9,471 nucleotides of DNA, taken from NCBI GenBank assembly GCA_902783445.1, contig CACZQX010000032.1, forward strand, positions 1-9,471, read 5' to 3'. The position numbers were made by a program, and so were the translations under genes. Position 1 is the first letter of the stretch. Every line of letters begins with the position of its first letter. Of this stretch, positions 1 to 6,058 are shown piece by piece. This DNA comes from an uncultured Lachnospiraceae bacterium. Its GTDB lineage: Bacteria; Bacillota; Clostridia; Lachnospirales; Lachnospiraceae. The notes beneath the pieces are model-generated. The model did not search any database and had not been told where the DNA came from. It saw only the letters and a program-made list of their open reading frames with translations.

Positions 1-741
1 ACATGGACCCGGACGACCGATTCCTGTCTTACCTTCACCACCACCGTGTGGATGGTCATTAGGGTTCATAACAGAACCACGAACTGTTGGTCTGATACCC
101 ATGTTACGCTTACGACCTGCTTTACCGATGTTTACAAGGTCATGTTCGATGTTTCCAACCTGTCCGATTGTAGCACGGCAGATGATAGGAACCATTCTCA
201 TTTCGCCTGATGGAAGTCTAAGTGTTGCATATTTGCCTTCCTTAGCCATAAGCTGAGCAGAGTTACCTGCCGAACGAACTAACTGACCGCCTTTTCCAGG
301 GTAAAGTTCAATGTTGTGAACTTCTGTACCTACAGGAATGTTTTCAAGTGGTAAGCAGTTACCTACTTTTACTTCAGCATTTGCACCGTTCATGATTGGC
401 ATGCCAACTTTTAAACCGTTTGGTGCAATGATGTATGCTTTATGTCCATCTGCATAGCAAACAAGTGCAATGTTTGCTGTTCTGTTAGGATCGTATTCGA
501 TGCTAACTACTTTTGCAGGAATATCATCTTTATTTCTTTTGAAATCGATAATTCTGTATTTTCTTCTTGAGCCACCGCCGTGGTGTCTAACTGTGATTTT
601 ACCCTGGTTGTTACGACCAGCTGTTTTCTTCTTTGAAGCAACGAGTGACTTCTCAGGTGTTGACTTTGTAATTTCTACATTGTCAAGAGTTGTCATCTGT
701 CTTCTTGAAGGTGTATATGGGTTAAATGTCTTAATTCCCAT
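1..741 (-). CDS. rplB: 50S ribosomal protein L2 (uL2), 3' end missing at window edge
   Basis: L2 is a primary 23S rRNA-binding protein of the large subunit, needed for subunit association and an active peptidyl transferase centre. The reading frame is open from an ATG at 741-739 to the window edge and gives 247 residues, so roughly the last 30 of the usual 275-280 are outside. It starts MGIKTFNPYTPSRRQMTTLD and carries the L2 hallmarks HHGGGSRRKYRIIDFKR near residues 53-69 and DHPHGGGEGKTGIGRPGPC at 229-247. The His at 230 aligns with E. coli L2 His229, which is important for peptidyl transfer. An AAAGGAGAT ribosome binding site lies just upstream of the start. It is the fifth gene of the S10 operon and follows rplW after 82 bp. 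Identity is certain from the motifs and gene order. Confidence 0.97.
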   Translation of the reverse strand, partial: MGIKTFNPYTPSRRQMTTLDNVEITKSTPEKSLVASKKKTAGRNNQGKITVRHHGGGSRRKYRIIDFKRNKDDIPAKVVSIEYDPNRTANIALVCYADGHKAYIIAPNGLKVGMPIMNGANAEVKVGNCLPLENIPVGTEVHNIELYPGKGGQLVRSAGNSAQLMAKEGKYATLRLPSGEMRMVPIICRATIGQVGNIEHDLVNIGKAGRKRNMGIRPTVRGSVMNPNDHPHGGGEGKTGIGRPGPC

Positions 742-823
742 TTTGTATCTCCTTTCTTCTTTAGCTTAATGCTAATGGACTTTTGGGCATATAGTTAAGG
801 ATTTTGTCATGCCCTGTCAGATT
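742..823 (-). other. rplW-rplB intercistronic spacer with two hairpins
   Basis: This 82-bp gap is long for this part of the S10 operon. It contains a perfect 6-bp stem GGGCAT/ATGCCC (785-790 with 809-814, 18-nt loop). It also contains a 5-bp stem TTAGC/GCTAA (761-765 with 771-775, 5-nt loop) just upstream of the rplB ribosome binding site. Neither is followed by a convincing U-tract, so these are probably mRNA structures affecting processing, stability or rplB translation rather than terminators. The stems are seen in the sequence; the role is a guess. Confidence 0.35.
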
Positions 824-1123
824 TTAAAGACCTTCGAATAATTCGATGTCCTTGCTGTCCTCTGTTAACTGAACGATGGCTTTCTTTGATTCAGCAGTTC
901 TGCCTACGTCTCTGCCTCTTCTTTTAAGTTTGCCGTTTAAGTTCATTGTGTTAACTTTTTTAACTTTCGCACCTGCGAACATTTTTTCAACAGCTTCTTT
1001 AATCTGATTCTTAGTTGCATCTGTGTGAACGTAGAATGTGTACTTTTTAGATGTCATCTCGTCCATACTTTTTTCTGTGATAACCGGTTTAAGGATTACG
1101 TCATAGTATTTAATATCTGCCAT
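824..1123 (-). CDS. rplW: 50S ribosomal protein L23 (uL23)
   Basis: L23 binds 23S rRNA next to the peptide exit tunnel and is the ribosomal docking site for trigger factor and the signal recognition particle. The 99-residue product (MADIKYYDVILKPVITEKSM...) has the normal family length. It shows the typical N-terminal 'YDVILKPVITEKS' strand-helix and the basic loop KVKKVNTMNLNGKLKRRGRDVGR at about residues 53-75. The ATG shares one base with the rplD stop codon (TAATG junction at 1121-1125), and its GAGGAGGTG ribosome binding site lies inside the last rplD codons, so translation is probably coupled. It is the fourth gene of the S10 operon. Confidence 0.97.
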   Translation of the reverse strand: MADIKYYDVILKPVITEKSMDEMTSKKYTFYVHTDATKNQIKEAVEKMFAGAKVKKVNTMNLNGKLKRRGRDVGRTAESKKAIVQLTEDSKDIELFEGL

Positions 1124-1743
1124 TATGCGTACACCTCCTCGATTGTTGCAACAGCTGCTTTATCAATAACGATTGTGTCATATTTAAGAATGTCAAATAC
1201 GTTGATTGTGTTTGTTAATGCTGTTTTAACGTTTTCAATGTTTCTTGCTGATAAAACAACGTTTTTATCATTGTCATTTAATACTACCAAAGCTTTTTCA
1301 ACTTTGAGTGCTTTTAAAGCATCATTAAATGTTTTTGTTTTGATTTCATCCATCTTGATTACATCTACAACGATGAATTTGTTTTCGTTAACTCTTGAAG
1401 TTAAAGCAGACTTTAAAGCAAGTCTCTTTTCTTTCTTGTTGAGTCTGATTGAGTAATCGCGTGGCTTTGGTGCGAATACAACTCCGCCGCCTGTCCACTG
1501 TGGAGATCTTGTTGAACCCTGTCTTGCATGACCTGTTCCTTTCTGTCTCCATGGTTTTCTACCACCGCCCGAAACTTCAGAACGTGTTTTTGCACTCTGT
1601 GTTCCCTGACGTTTATTTGCAAGCTGTGCAACAACTGCCATGTGTACTAAGTGTTCGTTTACTTCAACACCGAATACAGCATCGTTAAGTTCAATGTCGC
1701 CAACCTGACTGCCTTCCATATTGTAAACAGATACTTTTGACAT
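1123..1743 (-). CDS. rplD: 50S ribosomal protein L4 (uL4)
   Basis: L4 binds 23S rRNA and sends a long loop into the peptide exit tunnel. In E. coli it is also the feedback repressor of the S10 operon, although that function cannot be assumed here. The 206-residue product has the normal length. It carries the tunnel-loop signature GGGRKPWRQKGTGHARQGSTRSPQWTGGGVVFAPKPRDY at about residues 59-97 and the following RLNKKEKRLALKSALTSR helix. An AAAGGAGG ribosome binding site precedes the ATG, 27 bp after rplC. Its stop overlaps the rplW start by one base. Confidence 0.97.
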   Translation of the reverse strand: MSKVSVYNMEGSQVGDIELNDAVFGVEVNEHLVHMAVVAQLANKRQGTQSAKTRSEVSGGGRKPWRQKGTGHARQGSTRSPQWTGGGVVFAPKPRDYSIRLNKKEKRLALKSALTSRVNENKFIVVDVIKMDEIKTKTFNDALKALKVEKALVVLNDNDKNVVLSARNIENVKTALTNTINVFDILKYDTIVIDKAAVATIEEVYA

Positions 1744-1770
1744 CTGTGTTTCCTCCTTTCAGGTGTAAAC

Positions 1771-2406
1771 CTATCTTGCTACCTTAACTGATTCTTTAAT
1801 AGTTACGAGAGCTTTCTTTGGTCCAGGTACAGCACCTTTTACTAATAATAAGTTGTTTTCTGCGTCTACACGAACGATTTCAAGATTCTGGATTGTAATC
1901 TGTTTTGCGCCCATGTGTCCAGGCATCTTTTTACCTTTGAATACTTTACTTGGATCGGAACATGCGCCGTTTGAACCGGCATGACGGTGATATTTTGAAC
2001 CGTGAGCCATAGGTCCTCTTGACTGTCCATGTCTCTTAATTGCGCCCTGGAAACCTTTTCCTTTTGCAATTGCAGTAGCATCAATTTTCTCGCCTGCTTC
2101 GAAAACATCAGCTTTGATTTCATCTTTTACATTGTATTCTTCAGCGTTATCAAGCTTGAACTCTCTAACGAATTTCTTATAAGAAACTCCTGCTTTGTCG
2201 AATACACCTTTTTCTGCTTTGTTGATTAATTTTTCTCTTGTGTCCACATAGCCGACCTGAACTGCTGCGTAACCGTCTTTTTCAACTGTTTTAACCTGTG
2301 TTACTACGCAAGGGCCTGCCTGAAGAACTGTTACAGGTGTTAAAACACCGTTTTCGTCAAAAACCTGTGACATACCGATTTTTGTAGCTAAAATTGCTTT
2401 CTTCAT
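1771..2406 (-). CDS. rplC: 50S ribosomal protein L3 (uL3)
   Basis: L3 is an early-assembly large-subunit protein whose extended loop reaches the peptidyl transferase centre. The 211-residue product begins MKKAILATKIGMSQVFDENG. It contains the core loop GKGFQGAIKRHGQSRGPMAHGSKYHRHAGSNGACSDPSKVFKGKKMPGHMG (about residues 117-167) and then NLEIVRVDAENNLLLVKGAVPGPKK, all standard for a Clostridia L3. A TAGGAGG ribosome binding site lies about 10 nt before the ATG, with a short ATA/ATA/ATA-type run between. The gene is separated from rpsJ by an atypical 158-bp spacer that holds three tandem hairpins, so its expression may be set partly by that element. Confidence 0.97.
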   Translation of the reverse strand: MKKAILATKIGMSQVFDENGVLTPVTVLQAGPCVVTQVKTVEKDGYAAVQVGYVDTREKLINKAEKGVFDKAGVSYKKFVREFKLDNAEEYNVKDEIKADVFEAGEKIDATAIAKGKGFQGAIKRHGQSRGPMAHGSKYHRHAGSNGACSDPSKVFKGKKMPGHMGAKQITIQNLEIVRVDAENNLLLVKGAVPGPKKALVTIKESVKVAR

Positions 2407-2433
2407 TATTATTATTACCTCCTATGTTCTACA

Positions 2434-2500
2434 GCGGAACCTAGCAAAATCTTCGATTTTGTTTTGGCCTTTGGCCAAAATTCGCGAAGCGAACCGTAGC
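2434..2500. repeat. Cluster of three perfect hairpins flanked by imperfect direct repeats, in rpsJ-rplC spacer
   Basis: Three inverted repeats with 3-nt loops lie head to tail with no spacing between them. The first is CAAAATC-TTC-GATTTTG (2445-2461), the second TTTTGGCC-TTT-GGCCAAAA (2462-2480) and the third TTCGC-GAA-GCGAA (2481-2493). The cluster is bordered by two near-identical 12-mers in the same orientation, GCGGAACCTAGC (2434-2445) and GCGAACCGTAGC (2489-2500), which differ by two single-base indels. It sits between two highly conserved ribosomal genes, transcribed on the minus strand. It may be a small dispersed hairpin repeat (REP/MITE-like relic) or an mRNA processing or stability element. 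I see no open reading frame, transposase or U-tract. The structure is certain; the class is unknown. Confidence 0.6.
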
Positions 2501-2543
2501 TTTATTTCGCCACAACAATGATTCAACCCGGTTCATCCTAGAC

Positions 2544-2557
2544 ACCTACTAATAGGT
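2544..2557 (-). other. Small hairpin just downstream of the rpsJ stop
   Basis: A 5-bp perfect stem ACCTA/TAGGT with a 4-nt loop begins 7 nt after the rpsJ stop codon. It is too weak and lacks a U-run, so it is not a convincing terminator. It may mark a 3' end protected after cleavage between rpsJ and rplC. Confidence 0.25.
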
Positions 2558-2564
2558 ATAAGGA

Positions 2565-2882
2565 TTATTTCTCTTTCATTTTGATGTTGATATCAACGCC
2601 TGCAGGCATCTCTAATCTTGATAATGAATCAACTGTTTTCTGAGATGGCTGGATGATATCAATGAGTCTCTTATGAGTTCTCTGTTCGAACTGTTCTCTT
2701 GAATCTTTATATTTATGAACGGCTCTTAAGATTGTAACTACTTCTTTTTTAGTAGGAAGTGGTACAGGTCCGCTCACCTTAGATCCTGTTTTCTTTACAG
2801 TTTCGATAATTTTTGAAGCTGACTGATCGATTAATTTGTGATCATATGCTTTCAATGTGATTCTCATTACTTGACTTGCCAT
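2565..2882 (-). CDS. rpsJ: 30S ribosomal protein S10 (uS10, NusE)
   Basis: S10 is a 3' domain protein of the small subunit and, as NusE, a partner of NusB and NusG in transcription antitermination. The 105-residue product (MASQVMRITLKAYDHKLIDQ...) has the usual length. It contains the family core SGPVPLPTKKEVVTILRAVHKYKDSREQFEQRTHKRLIDI at about residues 39-78 and ends LEMPAGVDINIKMKEK. The frame remains open far upstream and an in-frame ATG exists at 2960. I chose the start at 2882 because it matches the family N-terminus and has an AAAAGGAGG ribosome binding site 11 nt upstream, while the 2960 ATG has none. It is the first gene of the S10 operon and lies behind a long structured leader. Confidence 0.97.
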   Translation of the reverse strand: MASQVMRITLKAYDHKLIDQSASKIIETVKKTGSKVSGPVPLPTKKEVVTILRAVHKYKDSREQFEQRTHKRLIDIIQPSQKTVDSLSRLEMPAGVDINIKMKEK

Positions 2883-3166
2883 AAAAAAAGTCGCCTCCTT
2901 TTCGTACTTTTGAACCTTAGTACAACAAGTGGTGACTGTACACTCTTCCGTGTGTGTCATGCTCTTTTTGTAAATAAAATCGGTAATTTGCTGTGTTTTA
3001 CCGACTAAAAGATGCGTAACTTTCGCACGTTGTTTCCCTTCTGAATCAGGGACAATTATTATGGTACAGTGACTTGTCGCCAGTTTTCTAACTTGACATT
3101 CGCTCCACGGAAAACCTGCAATTTACTTGCAGCAACCTCACGCTTCATTGCTATCAATGTCACAGC
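2883..3166 (-). promoter_or_regulatory. Long structured 5' leader of the S10 operon (candidate regulatory RNA)
   Basis: About 284 nt separate the predicted transcription start (near 3166) from rpsJ, and the stretch is dense in perfect short stems. They include CATTG/CAATG (3146-3150 with 3155-3159) and CTGCAA/TTGCAG (3116-3121 with 3127-3132). GTTTTC at 3083-3088 can pair with GAAAAC at 3110-3115. A possible closing pair GTGAC/GTCAC (3069-3073 with 3159-3163) would bring these into one multibranch fold. Further down lies a terminator-like hairpin (2980-3004). In E. coli the S10 leader is the site of L4-dependent control, so a ribosomal protein or antitermination signal is plausible, but I cannot match this leader to a known RNA family. 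A 29-codon ATG frame (3059-3148, minus, starting MKREVAASKL) lies inside it but has no ribosome binding site. Confidence 0.55.
2971..3004 (-). terminator. Terminator-like hairpin within the S10 leader (candidate attenuator)
   Basis: A perfect 7-bp stem TCGGTAA/TTACCGA (2980-2986 with 2998-3004, 11-nt loop) is followed on the minus strand by TTTTATTTA (2979-2971). This sits about 90 nt before rpsJ and downstream of the folded leader, as expected for a leader attenuator. The stem has only three G-C pairs, so termination may be weak or conditional. I do not see an obvious perfect antiterminator partner. Confidence 0.4.
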
Positions 3167-3172
3167 TTGGTT

Positions 3173-3202
3173 AGTATACAATATAAAAGAGGGGCTTGTC
3201 AA
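3173..3202 (-). promoter_or_regulatory. S10 operon promoter (sigma-A type)
   Basis: Read on the minus strand, a perfect -35 TTGACA (3202-3197) and a -10 TATACT (3178-3173, five of six to consensus) are separated by 18 bp. The predicted start is near 3166. It is the only near-consensus promoter I see upstream of rpsJ. Its -35 hexamer lies in the loop of the putP terminator hairpin, so the two elements overlap physically. Confidence 0.8.
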
Positions 3203-3212
3203 CCCCTCTTTT
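3185..3212 (-). terminator. Intrinsic terminator of putP
   Basis: A perfect 10-bp stem AAAAGAGGGG/CCCCTCTTTT (3185-3194 with 3203-3212) with an 8-nt loop lies about 55 bp beyond the putP stop codon. On the minus strand the second arm ends in a run of T, giving the G/C core plus U-tract of an intrinsic terminator. The loop contains the TTGACA -35 box of the S10 promoter. The 3213-3267 stretch between it and putP is AT-rich and otherwise empty. Confidence 0.8.
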
Positions 3213-3267
3213 GAAAAAATTTCATTTCTTATGTAAATAATTTTATGTCAATTAATTTTCCATAAAT

Positions 3268-4842
3268 TTATTTTTCGGCATGCAGCTTTTCGTATACCGA
3301 TTCTATCTCAACAGTTTTATCCGCAACGGCATCAAAATCTGCCAATACTTCCGCATCCGGTTTCTTTGATATAAGACTTACGATAACATTTGCAGCAAGA
3401 CCCACCGCAAATCCTATAACAAGCGAGTAAAGACCCGTAGCCGTACCCGGTGTCTGACCTCCAACCAAAGGAATGTAGTCCCAGATAATAACCGTAAGAC
3501 CGCCGCCGATCATTCCCGCAATGGCACCGTTTCTTGTACTACGTCTCCAGAAAAGAGCAAGGATTATTACAGGACCGAAGGTTGCGCCAAAGCCCGCCCA
3601 GGCATCCGATACCAAAGCCATAACGGAGCTATCCGGATTCCATGCAATAATAAATGCCACAATCGCTACCACAACAACCGCGATCTTACCGACCCAGAGC
3701 GTAGCCTTTTCCGAGGCATCCTTCTTTAAGATACCTCTGTAAATGTCTTCCGAAACCGCCGATGCGGTAACAAGAAGCTGTGAATCCGCCGTTGACATTA
3801 TAGCCGCCAAAATGCCGCAAAGGAAAATACCTCCTATTACGGGAAGAGCCATATCCGCGGTAAAAAGATTCTTTATCATTTTAATAAATACATTTTCGGA
3901 ATCCGGCAAATCGATTGAATGGCTGTACATATAAGCCTTTCCTACGATACCCACAACCACAGCCATGCCAAGGGAAATAAATACCCAAACATTTGCGATG
4001 ATTTTTGATTTATTAAGTTCTTTTTGAGACTTAATTGCCATAAATCTAACAAGGATATGAGGCATTCCGAAATATCCGAGGCCCCAGCCCAAGTTTGAAA
4101 TAATACTCATGGCGCTTATAGGTTCTCCGCCGTTGTAAGCAGGATTTAAAAATGTCTCCGTGCCGCCTTTAAAGCCTTCAAGCATAAGAACATCCTGGAG
4201 TGAACCCGGATCGATAAATGCAAGTGCGATAATAGGAACTGCCAAGAGTCCCACAAGCATAAGCATACCCTGGATGAAGTCCGTTAAGCAAACCGCCAAG
4301 AATCCGCCAAGGAATGTATATGTAAGAATAACCGCCGCACCGATAACAAGCGCAATATGATAATCCAGCCCGAAAACCGTGTTAAAAAGCTTTGCTCCCG
4401 CACTGAAAGCGGATGCTGTATAAACCAAAAAGAATATTACTATAAATATAGAAGAAATAGCGATAAGGATTTTTGATTTATCGTGATATCTGTTTTCAAA
4501 AAATGATGGTAAAGTAAAGGAATTTCCGGCTTTAATTGTGTATCTTCTGAGGCGTCCCGATATAATAAGCCAGTTTAAAAGCGTGCCCGCAAAAAGACCA
4601 ACCGCAATCCAAGCTTCACCGGTACCGGCAATGTAGATAGCACCCGGCAAACCCATAAGAAGCCAACCGCTCATATCGGAAGCCTGTGCGGAAAGAGCCG
4701 CAACCCATGCACCAAGCCCTCTGCCGCCCAGGAAATAATCCTGCGCATTGGAAGTTTTTTTAGAATAAACGGCACCGATTACAATCATAAGAATCATGTA
4801 TGCAATAAATGCCAATAACATCCATCCTGTGTTTCCTGTCAT
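3268..4842 (-). CDS. putP: Sodium/proline symporter PutP (SSS family)
   Basis: This is a cytoplasmic membrane transporter of the sodium:solute symporter family that takes up L-proline with Na+. The 524-residue product is slightly longer than E. coli PutP (502) and has about 13 hydrophobic segments, the first at residues 8-26. Key PutP residues align well. FLGGR at 37-41 supplies the loop Arg. ASDMSGWLLMGLPGA starts at 54, with Asp56, Ser58 and Gly59 matching E. coli Asp55, Ser57 and Gly58 for Na+ and substrate binding. AAIMST at 346-351 gives the second Na+ site Ser/Thr pair (E. coli Ser340/Thr341). A hydrophilic acidic tail follows residue 493. The start has a GGGAGAG ribosome binding site. 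It is divergent from the methyltransferase gene and is likely transcribed alone, from a promoter near 4931-4959 to a terminator at 3185-3212. A closely related solute cannot be excluded, but proline fits best. Confidence 0.92.
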   Translation of the reverse strand: MTGNTGWMLLAFIAYMILMIVIGAVYSKKTSNAQDYFLGGRGLGAWVAALSAQASDMSGWLLMGLPGAIYIAGTGEAWIAVGLFAGTLLNWLIISGRLRRYTIKAGNSFTLPSFFENRYHDKSKILIAISSIFIVIFFLVYTASAFSAGAKLFNTVFGLDYHIALVIGAAVILTYTFLGGFLAVCLTDFIQGMLMLVGLLAVPIIALAFIDPGSLQDVLMLEGFKGGTETFLNPAYNGGEPISAMSIISNLGWGLGYFGMPHILVRFMAIKSQKELNKSKIIANVWVFISLGMAVVVGIVGKAYMYSHSIDLPDSENVFIKMIKNLFTADMALPVIGGIFLCGILAAIMSTADSQLLVTASAVSEDIYRGILKKDASEKATLWVGKIAVVVVAIVAFIIAWNPDSSVMALVSDAWAGFGATFGPVIILALFWRRSTRNGAIAGMIGGGLTVIIWDYIPLVGGQTPGTATGLYSLVIGFAVGLAANVIVSLISKKPDAEVLADFDAVADKTVEIESVYEKLHAEK

Positions 4843-4930
4843 AATTTCTCTCCCTTTAAATATTTGGGCGATATGCCCGACATTTCATTTAACAAACTGT
4901 CTGATAATAACTTAATAACCAATTGAAAAT

Positions 4931-4959
4931 ATAATAATATAGGAAGAATAATATTGCAA
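4931..4959 (-). promoter_or_regulatory. Probable putP promoter
   Basis: On the minus strand, TTGCAA (4959-4954) and TATTAT (4936-4931) are separated by 17 bp and predict a start near 4924, about 80 nt before the putP ATG. The short leader contains a small GGGC/GCCC hairpin (4-bp stem) shortly before the ribosome binding site. The surrounding 267-bp divergent intergenic region is very AT-rich, so other promoter matches occur and this one is only the best. Confidence 0.5.
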
Positions 4960-5001
4960 GCCATCGAAATGCACAAAATAAGAATTTTTATTTAAAAAGC
5001 C

Positions 5002-5030
5002 TTGATAATATGATATTATTATTTTAATTT
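5002..5030 (+). promoter_or_regulatory. Weak candidate promoter for the methyltransferase gene
   Basis: TTGATA (5002-5007) lies 17 bp before TAATTT (5025-5030), a poor -10. An alternative TATTAT -10 begins at 5014. The region upstream of the methyltransferase must carry its promoter because the gene before it is divergent, but the AT-rich sequence does not single out one site. Confidence 0.3.
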
Positions 5031-5109
5031 TCGGGGAGGAAATATTTTCTTAATATATAGAAGAAACAATCCTCAAATACTAAAATAAAATCAGCTGTAA
5101 GGAGCCAAT

Positions 5110-5973
5110 ATGTGGATAGCGGATAACTGGAAAGATTATGAAGTAATAGATACCTCTTCGGGCGAAAAACTTGAGCGTTGGGGAGATTATATCCTCGTTC
5201 GTCCGGACCCGCAGGTTATATGGAAAACGCCGAAAAAAGAAAAAGGCTGGAAAAAAATGAACGGTCACTATCACCGAAGTCATAAGGGCGGCGGCGAATG
5301 GGAGTTTTTTGATTTGCCTGAAAGCTGGCAGATTCATTACAAAGACCTAACATTCAACTTAAAGCCTTTTAGTTTTAAACATACGGGCCTTTTTCCGGAA
5401 CAGGCTACAAATTGGGATTGGTTTTCGGATAAAATAAAAAAGGCCGGTCGTCCCGTAAAGGTTTTAAATCTTTTTGCCTACACGGGCGGTGCGACTCTTG
5501 CCTGTGCCGCAGCGGGAGCACAGGTAACTCATGTGGATGCCTCAAAGGGCATGGTAACATGGGCAAAGGAAAATGCCAAATCGTCCGGTCTTGAAGATGC
5601 GCCTATCAGATGGCTTGTGGATGACTGCGTTAAATTTGTTGAGCGCGAAATAAGGCGCGGCAACAAATATGATGCAATAATTATGGATCCGCCGTCCTAT
5701 GGTCGCGGTCCCAAAGGAGAAATTTGGAAAATAGAAGATAATATCCATCAATTTATCTCCTTGTGCACAAAGATTTTGTCGGACAATCCGCTGTTTTTCC
5801 TCATTAATTCATATACAACGGGGCTTGCTCCGGCTGTACTTACATATATGATAGAATGTGAAATAGTTTCTAAATTCGGCGGAAGCGTGGAATCGTCGGA
5901 AGTGGGGCTTCCCGTAAGCTCAAACGGTCTGATTCTTCCTTGCGGAGCCAGCGGAAGATGGAGTGCAAAATAG
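5110..5973 (+). CDS. Class I SAM-dependent methyltransferase, RlmI/RlmK-like (COG1092 type)
   Basis: This is probably a cytoplasmic RNA methyltransferase that uses S-adenosylmethionine; the substrate cannot be read from the sequence. The 287-residue product has a family-typical lead-in FKHTGLFPEQATNW (89-102). The Rossmann SAM motif I is VLNLFAYTGG (118-127), with acidic Asp143 after strand 2 (HVDASKGM) and Asp171/Asp172 in motif III. The catalytic-loop motif is DPPSYGRG at 193-200, and the C-terminus is LILPCGASGRW. It lacks the N-terminal PUA domain of E. coli RlmI and so may recognise its target differently. The first 85 residues are basic and aromatic, with KKEKGWKKMNGHYHRSHKGGGEWEF at 42-66. 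The start has a strong AAGGAGCC ribosome binding site. It is followed after 85 bp by the metalloregulator gene on the same strand, with its own likely promoter between. Confidence 0.85.
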   Translation: MWIADNWKDYEVIDTSSGEKLERWGDYILVRPDPQVIWKTPKKEKGWKKMNGHYHRSHKGGGEWEFFDLPESWQIHYKDLTFNLKPFSFKHTGLFPEQATNWDWFSDKIKKAGRPVKVLNLFAYTGGATLACAAAGAQVTHVDASKGMVTWAKENAKSSGLEDAPIRWLVDDCVKFVEREIRRGNKYDAIIMDPPSYGRGPKGEIWKIEDNIHQFISLCTKILSDNPLFFLINSYTTGLAPAVLTYMIECEIVSKFGGSVESSEVGLPVSSNGLILPCGASGRWSAK

Positions 5974-5974
5974 C

Positions 5975-6003
5975 TTGTTTTAAGTTCACTTAAATGATAA
6001 AAT
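5975..6003 (+). promoter_or_regulatory. Promoter with embedded palindromic operator candidate, upstream of the metalloregulator
   Basis: TTGTTT (5975-5980) and TAAAAT (5998-6003) are separated by exactly 17 bp. A perfect inverted repeat TTTAAGT-TC-ACTTAAA (5979-5994) fills most of the spacer. It is not followed by a U-tract and so is a poor terminator for the methyltransferase gene. Its size, AT-rich arms and position are those of a repressor operator, and DtxR/MntR regulators often control their own genes. Binding by the downstream gene product is an inference. Confidence 0.5.
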
Positions 6004-6058
6004 CTTTATAGATGTTTCTTTAAATGGGAAGGGCAATACATATTATAGGAGAAACTAT

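Noticed and set aside
1025..1456. 143-codon plus-strand open frame antisense to rplW and rplD
   Set aside because: It lies entirely opposite two certain ribosomal protein genes, has a composition expected from reverse-complemented coding sequence, and has no ribosome binding site or family resemblance.
2445..2493. Hairpin cluster considered as a CRISPR fragment or intrinsic terminator
   Set aside because: The three units differ in sequence and are contiguous without spacers, so it is not CRISPR. None is followed by a U-run on the transcribed strand, and a terminator between rpsJ and rplC would silence the operon.
2883..2960. In-frame ATG at 2960 that would extend S10 by 26 residues
   Set aside because: S10 proteins are about 102-105 residues and the start at 2882 matches the family N-terminus exactly with a good ribosome binding site. 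The 2960 ATG lacks one, and the added residues (Cys/Thr-rich) are unlike any S10 N-terminus.
5033..5041. Strong ribosome-binding-like GGGGAGGAA sequence in the putP-methyltransferase intergenic region
   Set aside because: No ATG, GTG or TTG follows at usable distance and stops come quickly, so no small gene can be supported there.
5080..5337. 85-codon minus-strand open frame antisense to the start of the methyltransferase
   Set aside because: It overlaps a well-supported gene with a clear start signal, and the translation is low-complexity Phe/Arg-rich antisense sequence.
5979..5994. Palindrome after the methyltransferase stop considered as its terminator
   Set aside because: It has no G/C-rich core and no U-tract, and it sits exactly within a promoter spacer, so an operator is the better reading.
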